The position numbers and the translations under genes were made by a program. A stretch of 64,000 bases of DNA from Bacteroidaceae bacterium (lineage in GTDB: Bacteria > Bacteroidota > Bacteroidia > Bacteroidales > Bacteroidaceae). Where the stretch lies: NCBI GenBank assembly GCA_017615125.1, contig JAGAAS010000076.1, forward strand, positions 84,899 through 148,898, written 5' to 3'. Positions 1 through 9,655 of the stretch are shown here, piece by piece (the stretch's first letter is position 1; the number at the start of each line of letters is the position of its first letter). Below the pieces are notes generated by a model. That model was given only the letters and a program-made list of their open reading frames with translations. It made no database searches and was not told where the DNA came from.

Positions 1-801
1 CCCACAGAGGGTTTCAGTGACTATCAATGGCAAGATGCCATGAGCCACGCACAGGCTGTGCGGCTTGACATCTTCGAGACACCACTTACTCCTGTGGTCC
101 GCATCATCGACGACTGGTTTACAGCCCGTCCCATCGCCATGTTCTTTGAGTGTCGGGTGGGCAAGGGCAAACTGCTGGTCAGCGGCGTTGACTTCTTCGA
201 CGACATGGAGAACCGTGTGGTTGGACGGCAGCTGCTCAGCAGCCTCCTCGACTATATGAACAGTGCCGACTTTGAACCCAAGGCCACGCTCACCGACCAT
301 GACATTGCCACGCTTACCCAGTGCCATAGCGGCATGAGGCCATTCACTTTCAGCGAAAAGGAAACCGCCAATGCTCTGGCAATCATTGTCCCTGGTGGCA
401 AACTGGAAGAATACGGCAACAACGATTACTCACCTGCCTCTGACGCAACCTACCTGCGCGATGGCTACAGCTATGCCGTGGATTGCAAGGGGGACTGGCT
501 CGACGATACAGGCAGCTATTGGTATGGCTACGACATGACACTCAACATCTGGGTGTCTGAACGAAGTGCCATGCGCCTAAAGGTGACTTTCGGCGATCCC
601 AACGAAGCAGACCGCTTGGGAAGCCTCATCTGCGAAGGCAAGCCAGCTGTCCAGCTGGGTAATCACGTCTTGGAGAAGACCTTATCATTCTACATTACTC
701 CAGCGGACTGCCGCGATGGGGTAATCACCCTGGAGTCCCATTGTGAAAGCGGCCCCAACCTGATGATCAAGAAAGTGGTTCTCGAAAAATGTGATGACTA
801 A
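1..801 (+). CDS. GH2-type glycoside hydrolase, C-terminal part (5' end outside window)
   Basis: The frame is open from the first base, so the gene begins outside the window; about 266 residues are visible. Residues near 'RPIAMFFECRVGKGKLLVSG' align by eye with the C-terminal end of the GH2 enzyme at 5840-8506 ('LGIAFEAQVGKGRLFVLC'), including the following 'R(Q)L' helix. This makes it the end of a paralogous GH2-like enzyme. Unlike that enzyme, it continues for about 130 residues past the shared end, with aromatic, Gly/Asp-rich sequence ('SYWYGYDMTLNIWVSER') that looks like an added beta-sandwich, possibly carbohydrate binding. No catalytic residues are in the visible part, so the family call rests on the paralogy. 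It is probably periplasmic or surface-located like its paralogue, and belongs with the sugar genes that follow. Confidence 0.7.
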   Translation, partial: PTEGFSDYQWQDAMSHAQAVRLDIFETPLTPVVRIIDDWFTARPIAMFFECRVGKGKLLVSGVDFFDDMENRVVGRQLLSSLLDYMNSADFEPKATLTDHDIATLTQCHSGMRPFTFSEKETANALAIIVPGGKLEEYGNNDYSPASDATYLRDGYSYAVDCKGDWLDDTGSYWYGYDMTLNIWVSERSAMRLKVTFGDPNEADRLGSLICEGKPAVQLGNHVLEKTLSFYITPADCRDGVITLESHCESGPNLMIKKVVLEKCDD

Positions 802-1207
802 AGCTAATAATAACTAAGGCTAACCGCTCCGCTACTAAAGCTAATCTGGCTTTGTTCTACACGATAGCTTTGCAGATGGAAGGCCTAACCGCGGAAATTT
901 CATCCAGAGTTGGCTTTGCAGAAGTTGGTTTGCCTTAATAAGCCCGAAATGCTGGTTAGCCTTATTGAAGTACTTATTTGTTAATAAAGAGCAACATCAA
1001 TCAAAAAAAATCATATCTTTGCAATCATTTGATGAGTTTAACGTGTAAAGTATAAAGTTTAACGTCAAGGTATGAAAACCACAGACATACAGCCGTCACT
1101 GTCCACCAGTACGTTGACGTCGTCTTCGTATGTCACTCGGCTTTGCCTAAGCAATCTTAGCTCTGCGCTCGCGACTCCATCCGTTAAACATTAAACATTT
1201 TTTAAAA
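797..1207. other. Intergenic region with short direct and inverted repeats
   Basis: No gene is visible in about 400 bases. A 12-bp direct repeat ACTAAAGCTAAT lies at 797-808 (covering the stop codon of the upstream gene) and 834-845. AAGGCTAACC at 816-825 is the inverted complement of GGTTAGCCTT at 954-963. GTTTAACGT occurs twice near 1036 and 1056. The stretch may hold the leader of the sugar-porter operon. Confidence 0.5.
1014..1021 (+). promoter_or_regulatory. Candidate -7 box for the sugar-porter operon
   Basis: TATCTTTG followed by CA matches the Bacteroidota -7 consensus TAnnTTTG. No good TTTG box lies at the usual 19-21 nt upstream. If used, it gives a leader of about 180 nt before the permease gene. 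Confidence 0.4.
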
Positions 1208-2497
1208 ATGACACAATCTTCCAAAAAGCCCTCGCTCTATTTCATCTGTACGGTTGCTGCCCTCGGCGGACTGTTGTTCGGTTACGACTGGGTGGTGATC
1301 GGAGGGGCGAAGCCTTTTTATGAGGCGTTCTTCGGCATTGCCGACAATCCCGTGATGCAAGGCATCGCCATGACAACCGCTAACATAGGTTGCCTGTTGG
1401 GTGCCATGCTGGCTGGTGCGCTTGCCGACCGATACGGCCGCAGACCTCTGCTAATCATGGCTGCCGTGCTGTTCCTCACCTCGGCGCTCGCCACGGGTGC
1501 CTTCAATGACTTCACTGCCTTCAACATTGCCCGTCTGTGGGGCGGCATCGGAATCGGCCTGGCCTCAGCGCTCTCACCCATGTACATTGCTGAGGTGGCC
1601 CCCGCAGACAAGCGCGGCAAGCTGGTGAGTCTGAACCAGATGACCATCGTGCTCGGCATCCTCGCCGCACAGATCGTCAATATGCTCCTTGCCCACGACA
1701 CTACCGACGCATCGGCCATCGCTTCTTCTTGGAATGGGCTATGGGGATGGCGCTGGATGTTCTGGGCCGAGAGCGTACCGGCAGCAACGTTCCTCATCCT
1801 GAGTTTCCTCATCCCAGAGAGCCCGCGTTACCTCGCCATGAAGGCAGAGTCGACAAAGGAACAGAAGGGTACGCGTCTAGCCGGCCTGAGCGAGCTGTTC
1901 ACAAAGAAATATTCGCGGGTGCTGGTGCTGGGATTAGTCATTGCCGTCTTCCAGCAGTGGTGTGGTACCAACGTCATCTTCAACTACGCGCAGGAAATCT
2001 TCGTGGCGGCCGGTTTCGACGTGAACATGATGTTCATCAACATCGTCATCACGGGCATCGCCAACGTTGCCTTCACGTTCGTTGCCATCTTCACTGTCGA
2101 ACGTTGGGGACGCCGCCGTCTGATGCTCATCGGAGCGGGAGGGCTCGGGCTCATCTACCTCACGCTCGGCTTCTGTTACTACATGCATGTCACAGGGTTC
2201 TTAATGGTGCTACTCGTGGTGCTTGCCATCAGCTGCTACGCCATGACACTGGGTCCCATCACCTGGGTGCTCCTCAGCGAGATATTCCCCGACCGCATCC
2301 GTGGCATAGCCATGGCTGTCTGCACTTTCGCGCTCTGGACAGGCTGCTGCACTCTTTCGTTCACGTTTCCCTCGCTGAACAGAGCTCTTGGCACGTACGG
2401 CACGTTCTGGATCTACAGCGGCGTCTGCCTATGCAGTTTCCTCTACCTGCTCCGATACTGTCCCGAGACGAAAGGCAAGCGGCTTGAGGAGAAATAG
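1208..2497 (+). CDS. MFS sugar-porter family permease
   Basis: This is a 429-residue polytopic membrane protein of the sugar porter family (major facilitator superfamily), expected to import a mono- or disaccharide across the inner membrane by proton symport. Visible family signatures are 'FGYDWVVIGG' near residues 24-33, 'GALADRYGRRPL' in the loop after helix 2, 'PESPRYL' before the central loop, the repeat signature 'ERWGRRRLML' in the second half, and 'PETKGKRLEE' at the C-terminus. The length is slightly below the usual 450-480, mainly because of a short central loop. It starts an apparent operon: the next gene follows after 6 bases, then a GH2 enzyme 39 bases later. This suggests the imported sugar is a product of the neighbouring GH2 enzymes. 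Substrate cannot be read from sequence. Confidence 0.9.
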   Translation: MTQSSKKPSLYFICTVAALGGLLFGYDWVVIGGAKPFYEAFFGIADNPVMQGIAMTTANIGCLLGAMLAGALADRYGRRPLLIMAAVLFLTSALATGAFNDFTAFNIARLWGGIGIGLASALSPMYIAEVAPADKRGKLVSLNQMTIVLGILAAQIVNMLLAHDTTDASAIASSWNGLWGWRWMFWAESVPAATFLILSFLIPESPRYLAMKAESTKEQKGTRLAGLSELFTKKYSRVLVLGLVIAVFQQWCGTNVIFNYAQEIFVAAGFDVNMMFINIVITGIANVAFTFVAIFTVERWGRRRLMLIGAGGLGLIYLTLGFCYYMHVTGFLMVLLVVLAISCYAMTLGPITWVLLSEIFPDRIRGIAMAVCTFALWTGCCTLSFTFPSLNRALGTYGTFWIYSGVCLCSFLYLLRYCPETKGKRLEEK

Positions 2498-2503
2498 TTA
2501 ACA

Positions 2504-5500
2504 ATGAAACATAGCCGCCAAGCGGCATTTAGAAAGATTATGGTAAAAGCTTGGAGAGAAGATATTGTCATACCTACGTATGAAGTCGGAAAAGAGGAGA
2601 AGAACCCTGTGTTTGCAGAAAGGCGGGTCTATCAAGGCAGCAGCGGTGTGGTCTATCCCTATCCCGTCATCGAGTCGGTGGCGGAGGAGAAGACCGACCA
2701 TACCTATCATGCCGTGTGGCTCGAAAACGAGTACATCCGCGTGATGATCCTGCCAGAACTGGGAGGACGTGTACAGATGGCCTACGACAAGATTGCCGGT
2801 CGGCATTTCATCTATTACAATCAGGTCATCAAGCCCGCACTTGTAGGTCTGGCCGGCCCCTGGATCAGCGGCGGCATCGAGTTCAACTGGCCACAGCACC
2901 ACCGTCCCAGCACCTTCATGGAGGTGGACTCTTCCATTGAGGAGAACAGCGACGGCAGCGTCACCGTGTGGTGCAGCGAGCGCGAACGCATGTTCCACCA
3001 GAAAAGCATGGCAGGCTTCACATTGCATCCCGGATGTGCATACCTTGAGATACGGAGCAAACTCTACAACCCCACCGAAGTGCCGCAGACATTCCTCTGG
3101 TGGGCCAACCCCGCCGTACACGTGGGCGACCACTACCAGAGCGTCTTTCCACCAGACGTCAATGCAGTCTTCGACCACGGCAAACGCGCCGTCAGCACCT
3201 TCCCCATCGCGACAGGTACCTACTACAAGGTGGACTACAGTGCCGGCGTGGACATCTCCAACTACCGTAACCTGCCCGTGCCTACCTCTTACATGGTGGC
3301 GCACAGCGACTACGACTTTGAAGGAGGCTACGAGAATGATACCCACTGCGGCATGTTGCATGTTGCCAACCATCATGTCAGCCCCGGCAAGAAACAGTGG
3401 ACATGGGGAAATGGTGACTTCGGCCATGCCTGGGACCGTAACCTCACTGACGAGGACGGACCCTACATCGAGCTCATGGCTGGCGTGTTCACGGAGAACC
3501 AGCCTGACTTCTCCTGGCTCATGCCTTATGAAGAGAAGACCTTCGTACAGTATTTCTTCCCCTACAGGGAACTGGGCATCGTGAAGAACGCTTCGCGTGA
3601 CTTCGTTCTCAACTTGCTTCCATGCGACGGCGGACGGGCTCGTCTTCTGGTGTTTGCCACCTCACGGCAGCAGTGCTCTGTCGTGCTCCGCACACGTGAC
3701 GGCAAGGTGCTCTACAGCGAAGACTGCGTGCTCACACCGGAAGCCGTCTTCGACCGCACCATTGACACGGGAGGCGTCCCATTCGAACAACTTGAAATGC
3801 TTGCCGGTCGTCTGGTAGCGCGAGCAGCAGAACCCGACAACGGAGCAGTACCCGCCCCTGCTGAGCCGGCACTTAAACCCGATGAAATAGCCACCTGCGA
3901 GCAACTCTATCTCACCGGCCTTCACCTTGAGCAATACCGTCATGCCACCTGGTGCCCGCTGGACTACTACCTTGAGGCACTTCGCCGCGACCCGATGGAC
4001 GTACGCAACAACAATGCCGTCGGCCTCTGGCATCTCCGCCGCGGACGTTTCGCACTGGCCGAACCCTATCTGCGCACTGCCGTGCGCGTACTGCAAAAAC
4101 ACAACCTCAACCCCTACGACGGAGAACCCCTCTATAACCTCGCCCTCTGCCTACTCTGGCAGTGGCGTGAGCAACAAGGCACCAAACGTGAACTGAAGAC
4201 GACCACTCCTCTCCTCAACGAAGCTTATGACTGGTTCTATAAGGCTACGTGGAATGCTGCTTGCCAGGATGCCGCTTTCTTTGCCTGTGCACAAATCAGC
4301 CTGCTGCAGGGACGAATCGAAGATGCCCTTGACGAGGTGGACCACTCGCTAGCACGTAATGCCGCCAACCACAAGGGACGTGCACTACGCACTGCCATAC
4401 TGCGTCTGCAAGGACGCACTGACGAAGCCCTGTTGACGGCTGCAGAGGCACTCCGGCTCGACAGATTCAACTTCGGCTGCCGTCTTGAACGTGTACTCAT
4501 GGGGCAAGAAAAAGCCGAAGATCTTGTCACTCTCATGCGCAACGATGCCCACAACTATAACGAACTCCTTGGTGACTGCCTCGCTGCAGGGCTCCATGAC
4601 GAGGCCGACCTCGTGCTTCACCTGGCCAGTGAGTGCGGGGCTGCCGACATTATGACCTTCTATCTGGCAGGTGAGCCTGCTGCGGCCGCAGCCGCCGACA
4701 ACACCTGCATCTTCCCCAACAGCCTTGAAGCACTCGTAGCCCTCAAGGCGGCACCGGCTGACGATGCCAAAGCACTCTTTCTGCTCGGCAACCTCTGGTA
4801 CGACAAGCGTCAGTATGACGAAGCCATGGAGTGCTGGGAACGGTCGGCCAAACTCTGTCCTACCCTCCCTACCGTCTGGCGCAACCTCGCGCTAGGCTAT
4901 TACAACAAAAGAGGGGAAACGGAACGTGCCGTAGCATGCATGGAAAAAGCTTTTGCTCTCGATACCACGGATGCCCGCATCCTCATGGAACTCGATGCCC
5001 TCTACAAGAAGCTGGGTCGCCCACATGCTGAGCGACTGGCTCTGCTGCAGCAACATGCCAGCCTCGTGATGCAGCGCGATGACCTTGTCCTCGAGGAGAT
5101 CACCCTGCTTAATCTCACCGGCGCTCATGCCGAAGCATCGGCACTGCTCGGCAGCCGCCACTTCCACCCCTGGGAGGGTGGCGAAGGAAAGGTCACGGCA
5201 CAATACCAGTTTGCCCGCATAGCCCTGGCACAGGAAGCCCTGACCCAAGGGAATGCCGACCGCGCCATCGCTCTCCTGGAGCAGTGTTTCGTCTATCCGG
5301 AATATCTCGGCGAAGGCCGTCTCATCAGCGCCCAGGAACAGGACATCCACTACTTCCTCGGTCAGGCTTACGCCCTCAAGGGTGACCTCAATGAAGCACG
5401 CCGTTGCTGGGAGACTGCCGCTAAGGGTGACCTCGAACCCACTGACGCCCTCTATTACAACGATGCCAAACCTGAAAAGATTTTCTATCAGGGACTTGCC

Positions 5501-5800
5501 CTGCGTGCCCTCGGACGCGAGATGGAGGCACGGGACAAATTCAGTAAGTTAGCCGACTATGGACGCGACAACCTCGAACGTCACGTCGTCATGGACTACT
5601 TCGCCGTCTCAATGCCCGACCTCTTGGTGTGGGACGAAGACCTTGACATCCGCAACCGAATACACTGCCTCTTCATGCTCACCCTCGGGCTGTGGGGCCT
5701 CGGGGAGCACGACAAAGCTCGCCGCTACTTCGCACAGGCCAAAGCCCTCTGCCCCTCACACCTTGGCCTGGCAAGCGTGGAAAAGACAATCATGGAATAA
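2504..5800 (+). CDS. DUF5107 protein with C-terminal TPR repeats
   Basis: A large cytosolic protein with no signal peptide. Residues about 15-410 form a DUF5107 domain, recognised by 'RVYQGSSGVVYPYPVIE', 'ILPELGGRVQMAYDK', 'GPWISGGIEFNWPQHHRPST' and 'WWANPAVHVGDHYQSVFPPD'. This resembles the beta-sandwich of galactose-mutarotase-like proteins. From about residue 440 to the end come many tetratricopeptide repeats ('ALFLLGNLWYDKRQYDEAMECWERSAKLCP'-like units, shortened here: 'LFLLGNLWYDKRQYDEAMEC'). The exact reaction is not established; the setting between a sugar permease and a GH2 enzyme implies intracellular handling of the imported sugar. The ATG at 2504 adds 12 residues; the in-frame ATG at 2540 ('MVKAWREDIVIP') fits other family members better and is my preferred start. 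Confidence 0.85.
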   Translation: MKHSRQAAFRKIMVKAWREDIVIPTYEVGKEEKNPVFAERRVYQGSSGVVYPYPVIESVAEEKTDHTYHAVWLENEYIRVMILPELGGRVQMAYDKIAGRHFIYYNQVIKPALVGLAGPWISGGIEFNWPQHHRPSTFMEVDSSIEENSDGSVTVWCSERERMFHQKSMAGFTLHPGCAYLEIRSKLYNPTEVPQTFLWWANPAVHVGDHYQSVFPPDVNAVFDHGKRAVSTFPIATGTYYKVDYSAGVDISNYRNLPVPTSYMVAHSDYDFEGGYENDTHCGMLHVANHHVSPGKKQWTWGNGDFGHAWDRNLTDEDGPYIELMAGVFTENQPDFSWLMPYEEKTFVQYFFPYRELGIVKNASRDFVLNLLPCDGGRARLLVFATSRQQCSVVLRTRDGKVLYSEDCVLTPEAVFDRTIDTGGVPFEQLEMLAGRLVARAAEPDNGAVPAPAEPALKPDEIATCEQLYLTGLHLEQYRHATWCPLDYYLEALRRDPMDVRNNNAVGLWHLRRGRFALAEPYLRTAVRVLQKHNLNPYDGEPLYNLALCLLWQWREQQGTKRELKTTTPLLNEAYDWFYKATWNAACQDAAFFACAQISLLQGRIEDALDEVDHSLARNAANHKGRALRTAILRLQGRTDEALLTAAEALRLDRFNFGCRLERVLMGQEKAEDLVTLMRNDAHNYNELLGDCLAAGLHDEADLVLHLASECGAADIMTFYLAGEPAAAAAADNTCIFPNSLEALVALKAAPADDAKALFLLGNLWYDKRQYDEAMECWERSAKLCPTLPTVWRNLALGYYNKRGETERAVACMEKAFALDTTDARILMELDALYKKLGRPHAERLALLQQHASLVMQRDDLVLEEITLLNLTGAHAEASALLGSRHFHPWEGGEGKVTAQYQFARIALAQEALTQGNADRAIALLEQCFVYPEYLGEGRLISAQEQDIHYFLGQAYALKGDLNEARRCWETAAKGDLEPTDALYYNDAKPEKIFYQGLALRALGREMEARDKFSKLADYGRDNLERHVVMDYFAVSMPDLLVWDEDLDIRNRIHCLFMLTLGLWGLGEHDKARRYFAQAKALCPSHLGLASVEKTIME

Positions 5801-5839
5801 ACAGTACATAAGGCTTATACTATCTATACCTTAAAAGAA

Positions 5840-8506
5840 ATGAAAAGAACACTGATACTTCTTGCCATCGCCTTTATGGGATGGGCTAATAGCAGTGCAA
5901 GAGACACGATGAGCCTGGCTGGTGCCTGGCGCTTCGAAGCAGACCCGATGGGGTTCGGCATGACCGACGGCTCGGAGATCTTCAAGAAGACCGACCTCCC
6001 GGAGACCGTCATCCTACCTGGTAGCATGGATACCAACGGCAAGGGATTGCCCACCAGCGTCAGCCGCATCGATCGCCTGACCCGTCTGTTTGAATATGCA
6101 GGCAAGGCTTGGTACCAGCGCGAGGTTGTCATCCCCGACGACTGGAAAGGACAGTCCATCGAGCTCTCGCTAGAACGTTGCCACTGGACTGTCACCGTGT
6201 ATGTGGACGATCATTATACCGGCACGGATGAACGTCTGTCCACGCCAAACCGCTTCGACCTCACACAATGGTTGACACCTGGTCAGCATACGTTGACGCT
6301 CTGCGTGGATAACACCATCAAGTACGACATGGACACTTGGGCTCACGGCATAACGGAGTACACGCAGACTAACTGGAACGGTGTGGTCGGCAAAATGACA
6401 CTCACTGCCCGCCCCAAGGCTCATATTCTTTCCGCCAACATCTATCCCCACCTCGATGTCGCTACAGCCGAACTGCGTCTAACCGCCACGGAGGCTACCC
6501 ACACCAACGGAAGCTTAAGCGTGCGTGTGAAGGATGATGCCGACGTCACCGTCTATGCCTCACCATCCATATCCTGGATTGGCACGGACACCGTCCTTCA
6601 GATACCCATGGGCAAGCACTTCAAGGAATGGGATGAGTTCTCACCCTCGCTCTACACCCTCGAGGTCATGCTGCAGTCAGAGGAAGGCTGCGACACGGTA
6701 TGGCAGACATTCGGCATGCGCGAAGTCCGTCAAGGCGACCACCATGTGCAGCTCAATGGACACGACATACACCTCCGCGGCACACTGGAGTGCTGCGTAT
6801 TCCCCCTCACCGGCTATCCTTCTACCGACGTCAGGGAATGGGCACGCATCATGAATGTGCTTAAGGACTATGGCATGAACCATATCCGCTTCCATTCGTG
6901 GTGCCCGCCTGAGTCAGCCTTCGTGGCCGCCGATCAGGCTGGTGTCTATCTGCAGGTTGAACTTCCGCTGTGGCTGAAGAATGCAGGAGCTGAACCTGCA
7001 CGACGCGACTTCTTCGAAAAGGAGTTGCGCGACATCCTCAAAGTCTATGGCAACCATCCGTCATTCCTGCTTTATTGCAACGGCAATGAGCTGGGCGGTG
7101 ACTTCAACGTGTTGGAAGATCTCATACAGAAAGGCCAGCAGGTAGACAGCCGCCATCTTTACTCCGCATCTACCGCCCGCACACATGTCGCAAGCGACCA
7201 GTTCTACGTATCGCACAACACCAGCAAAGGAGGACTTACCGTGTACAACGGTTGGCCCGACACCAGTTGGGACAAGAGCAAAACGGCTGACATTGATGTA
7301 CCCGCCATCGCCCATGAGGCAGGTCAACGCTGCATGTACCCCAACTTCAAGGAAATTGAAAAATATACGGGTGTACTCCAGCCGCGCAACTTTCTGGTGT
7401 TTCAGGAGCGGCTGAAAGAGAACGGTATGCTGTGGCAGGCAGATGACTTTTTCAAGGCAACAGGTGCACACACCGTCCTGCAATACCGCGAGGTACATGA
7501 GGCACTGCTCCGCACGCCCAACATGGCGGGTTTCCAGTTGCTCGGCCTCACAGATTTCCCCGGTCAGGGCACAGCTTTGGTGGGCATCCTTGATCCCTTC
7601 TGGGACAGTAAGGGACTCGTCACACCCGACGTATGGCGTCGAAGTTGCAACTCACGCGTTCTGCTGGCACGCATGAAGGGCCGCGTATGGGAAGAGGGAA
7701 CCTCTGTGCCCGTGCAGTTTGACCTTTACAATTTCCGCCCTGAGGCTGTCAAGGGCAAAGTACAGTGGCAGCTGAAGGATGAGCAGGGCATGGTTGTCAG
7801 CCATGGCTCTCTGAAGATGCCTGCCGTGGAACCCTACCGAACAGATTCGCTGGGATGCATCACCCTTACCATCCCCACCACGGGCAAGGCCCAGAAGTAT
7901 GTATTGGAGGCTCATCTGGCCGATGGAACGATGAACGACTGGAACTTCTGGTCCTATCCTTCTGCCAGTGATGGAACGACAGGCACGGAGGTCGTGACCG
8001 ATTGGTCAGAAGCACGCCGTCGTCTTGAAGCCGGCCAGCAGGTTCTCTTCATGCCTGTGAAGGCCAACGGCCGCCGTACACACTTTGACAGCCACTTCTG
8101 GAATCCCATCATGTTCCGCTGGAACCCCATGATCGTTGGTACCCGCATCGAAGCCGGACATCCCGCATTTGGCAACTTCCCCACATCCTATTATGCTGAC
8201 TGGCAGTGGTATGATATCCTCAACCATGCCACCGCCATCGACCTTACCGACCTGCGCAATATCACGCCCCTCATTCAGAGCATCGACACCTACGAATTCA
8301 ACCGCAAGCTTGGCATTGCTTTCGAGGCACAGGTGGGCAAAGGCCGTCTTTTCGTACTCTGCGTCGATGCCGTCGCTCCAGACGATAATGTACGTCCTGC
8401 CAGTCGCCAGCTCATCCGTTCGGTAAAGGAGTACGTTGTATCCGATGATTTCACCCCAGCAACCACACTCGCCCCCTACCAACTTGATGCTATCTTTGCC
8501 CAATGA
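5840..8506 (+). CDS. Secreted GH2-family glycoside hydrolase
   Basis: An 888-residue enzyme of glycoside hydrolase family 2. It starts with a signal peptide (residues 1-20, ending 'WANSSA'). Then come a jelly-roll sugar-binding domain ('MSLAGAWRFEADP', about 25-190), an immunoglobulin-like domain (about 195-305), and a TIM barrel containing 'MNHIRFHSWCPPESAF' and 'LLYCNGNELGG'. Glu417 in GNE is the expected acid/base; Glu493 in 'IAHEAGQ' is the likely nucleophile (inference from position). The C-terminal third is a separate beta-rich part shared with the truncated gene at 1-801. It would cleave a beta-linked sugar in the periplasm or on the surface; substrate (galactoside, glucuronide or other) is not determinable here. 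It lies 39 bases after the DUF5107 gene, probably in the same operon. Confidence 0.88.
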   Translation: MKRTLILLAIAFMGWANSSARDTMSLAGAWRFEADPMGFGMTDGSEIFKKTDLPETVILPGSMDTNGKGLPTSVSRIDRLTRLFEYAGKAWYQREVVIPDDWKGQSIELSLERCHWTVTVYVDDHYTGTDERLSTPNRFDLTQWLTPGQHTLTLCVDNTIKYDMDTWAHGITEYTQTNWNGVVGKMTLTARPKAHILSANIYPHLDVATAELRLTATEATHTNGSLSVRVKDDADVTVYASPSISWIGTDTVLQIPMGKHFKEWDEFSPSLYTLEVMLQSEEGCDTVWQTFGMREVRQGDHHVQLNGHDIHLRGTLECCVFPLTGYPSTDVREWARIMNVLKDYGMNHIRFHSWCPPESAFVAADQAGVYLQVELPLWLKNAGAEPARRDFFEKELRDILKVYGNHPSFLLYCNGNELGGDFNVLEDLIQKGQQVDSRHLYSASTARTHVASDQFYVSHNTSKGGLTVYNGWPDTSWDKSKTADIDVPAIAHEAGQRCMYPNFKEIEKYTGVLQPRNFLVFQERLKENGMLWQADDFFKATGAHTVLQYREVHEALLRTPNMAGFQLLGLTDFPGQGTALVGILDPFWDSKGLVTPDVWRRSCNSRVLLARMKGRVWEEGTSVPVQFDLYNFRPEAVKGKVQWQLKDEQGMVVSHGSLKMPAVEPYRTDSLGCITLTIPTTGKAQKYVLEAHLADGTMNDWNFWSYPSASDGTTGTEVVTDWSEARRRLEAGQQVLFMPVKANGRRTHFDSHFWNPIMFRWNPMIVGTRIEAGHPAFGNFPTSYYADWQWYDILNHATAIDLTDLRNITPLIQSIDTYEFNRKLGIAFEAQVGKGRLFVLCVDAVAPDDNVRPASRQLIRSVKEYVVSDDFTPATTLAPYQLDAIFAQ

Positions 8507-8722
8507 TGAGAAGGGAATAACAAAAAACTACAATCATCTACCACCCTATATCCTTCACTCATGATAAAGAGATTTGCCACCATTACCATCGACATGATTG
8601 TAATGCTGGACTCCATGGCACAGATTGGCATCCATTCCCGTGACGGAGCACGCCTTGCCTGTTAACTCGGGGGACGAACTAGGAACAAAATTAGCGGAAT
8701 AAAAGAAATGAATAAACGTAAT
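8507..8722. other. Non-coding stretch before the IS element, possible gene remnant
   Basis: Between the GH2 gene and the IS end only a 34-codon frame is visible (8562 onward, 'MIKRFATITIDMIVMLDSMA'). It could be the broken start of a gene disrupted when the IS inserted, but it matches nothing I recognise. Confidence 0.25.
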
Positions 8723-9655
8723 GAACGTGAGTTCGGTATAAGTTTAGTCAATAAGTCTTGATTTGTCAATGATTTCGATGTTCATTGAAGGTTTCTTGGG
8801 CAGGAGGTTATAGGCGATGAGTCCTGCGAGGAGGTTGGTTGCGAAGTTGTCGACCGATCGGTGCCTGGTGTGCTCTATCTGGCATACGTTCTTCAGTTCG
8901 TCGTTGACAGTCTCTATGACGGCCCTTTTCCTGAGCAGTAGTTTGTCAGAGACGCTCATCAGCGCACCTTTCATGTTGTCCCTCAGCTTCGTGATGAGCT
9001 GAATGCCGTCGACGAAAAGCCTTTCAAAGAGATTCTTGCCGATATATCCCTTGTCTGCGACGAGCTTCCCGCAGATGAACTCCACAAAAGCCTTGTATTC
9101 GAGCGGCTTCCTGTCGTCCACATCCCCCGGCGTTATCATGAAGTTAAGCAGCTCGCCCTTCTCGTTGCAGATAAGGTGCAGCTTGAAGCCAAAGAACCAG
9201 CCCATGGAACACTTGCCCCTCTAGCCGATTCCCCTGAAGACCTTGTGTATGTGGATTCTCTGGTTCTTGCATACACGGAGTGGTGTGCTGTCAACGAAAC
9301 TGATGCCCGTACACTTGCCAAGCAGCACCTTCTTGATAAACAACGCCAGGGGAATTGCCACATCGCGCTCCAACTCCACAAAACGGTTGTATGAGACCAC
9401 GCGGGGGAACAGATGGCGCATGTGTTTGCAGACGGCTTCCAGATAGAAATACTTAAGGCATCGGTAGCCAGAGTCGTGGAACAGTATCATGATGAGCATC
9501 ACCTCCGCCTTCGACAGCGTCGAGTCACGGAGATAATCGCGCTTCCCAGTCTCCTTTATGGTATGCTTTTCCATCATGGCGTCAAAAAACTTGCAGAAAT
9601 CGTCTGCAATACAAAATAATTCCGTAACTTTGTCCTCAGTGAAATAGCAAGAATT
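8723..9655 (-). mobile_element. IS982-family insertion sequence, inactivated
   Basis: The element carries one IS982-type transposase on the minus strand. The end next to the transposase 3' side contains GAACGTGAGTTCGGTATA (8723-8740). A nearly identical sequence (one difference) ends the IS982 remnant at 18980-18997, which supports this being the real element end. The other end lies at or beyond 9640; I could not identify a matching inverted repeat or target duplication there, so that boundary is approximate. Confidence 0.75.
8744..9640 (-). pseudogene. IS982-family transposase interrupted by an amber codon
   Basis: Two frames, 9221-9577 and 8744-9205, are in the same register and are separated by a single TAG at 9221-9223. 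The context reads 'HKVFRGIG-stop-RGKCSMGWFFGFKLHL', where relatives have a sense codon, so one substitution (for example CAG to TAG) explains the break. Family features are intact on both sides: 'STLSKAEVMLIMILFH' near the N-terminus, 'GISFVDSTPLRVC' (first catalytic Asp), 'LVADKGYIGKNLF' (second Asp), and 'RAVIETVNDELKNVCQIEHT' with the final Glu. Conserved sequence ('TEDKVTELFCIADDFCKFFD') also continues in frame upstream of the first ATG to about 9640 without an ATG there, so the original start may be damaged too. Probably no longer mobile by itself. Confidence 0.85.

Noticed and set aside
9625-9632. Outward TAACTTTG promoter in the IS element driving the CE15 gene
   Set aside because: No -33 partner, about 180 bases from the gene, and the bases lie within the conserved N-terminal coding part of the transposase on the other strand.
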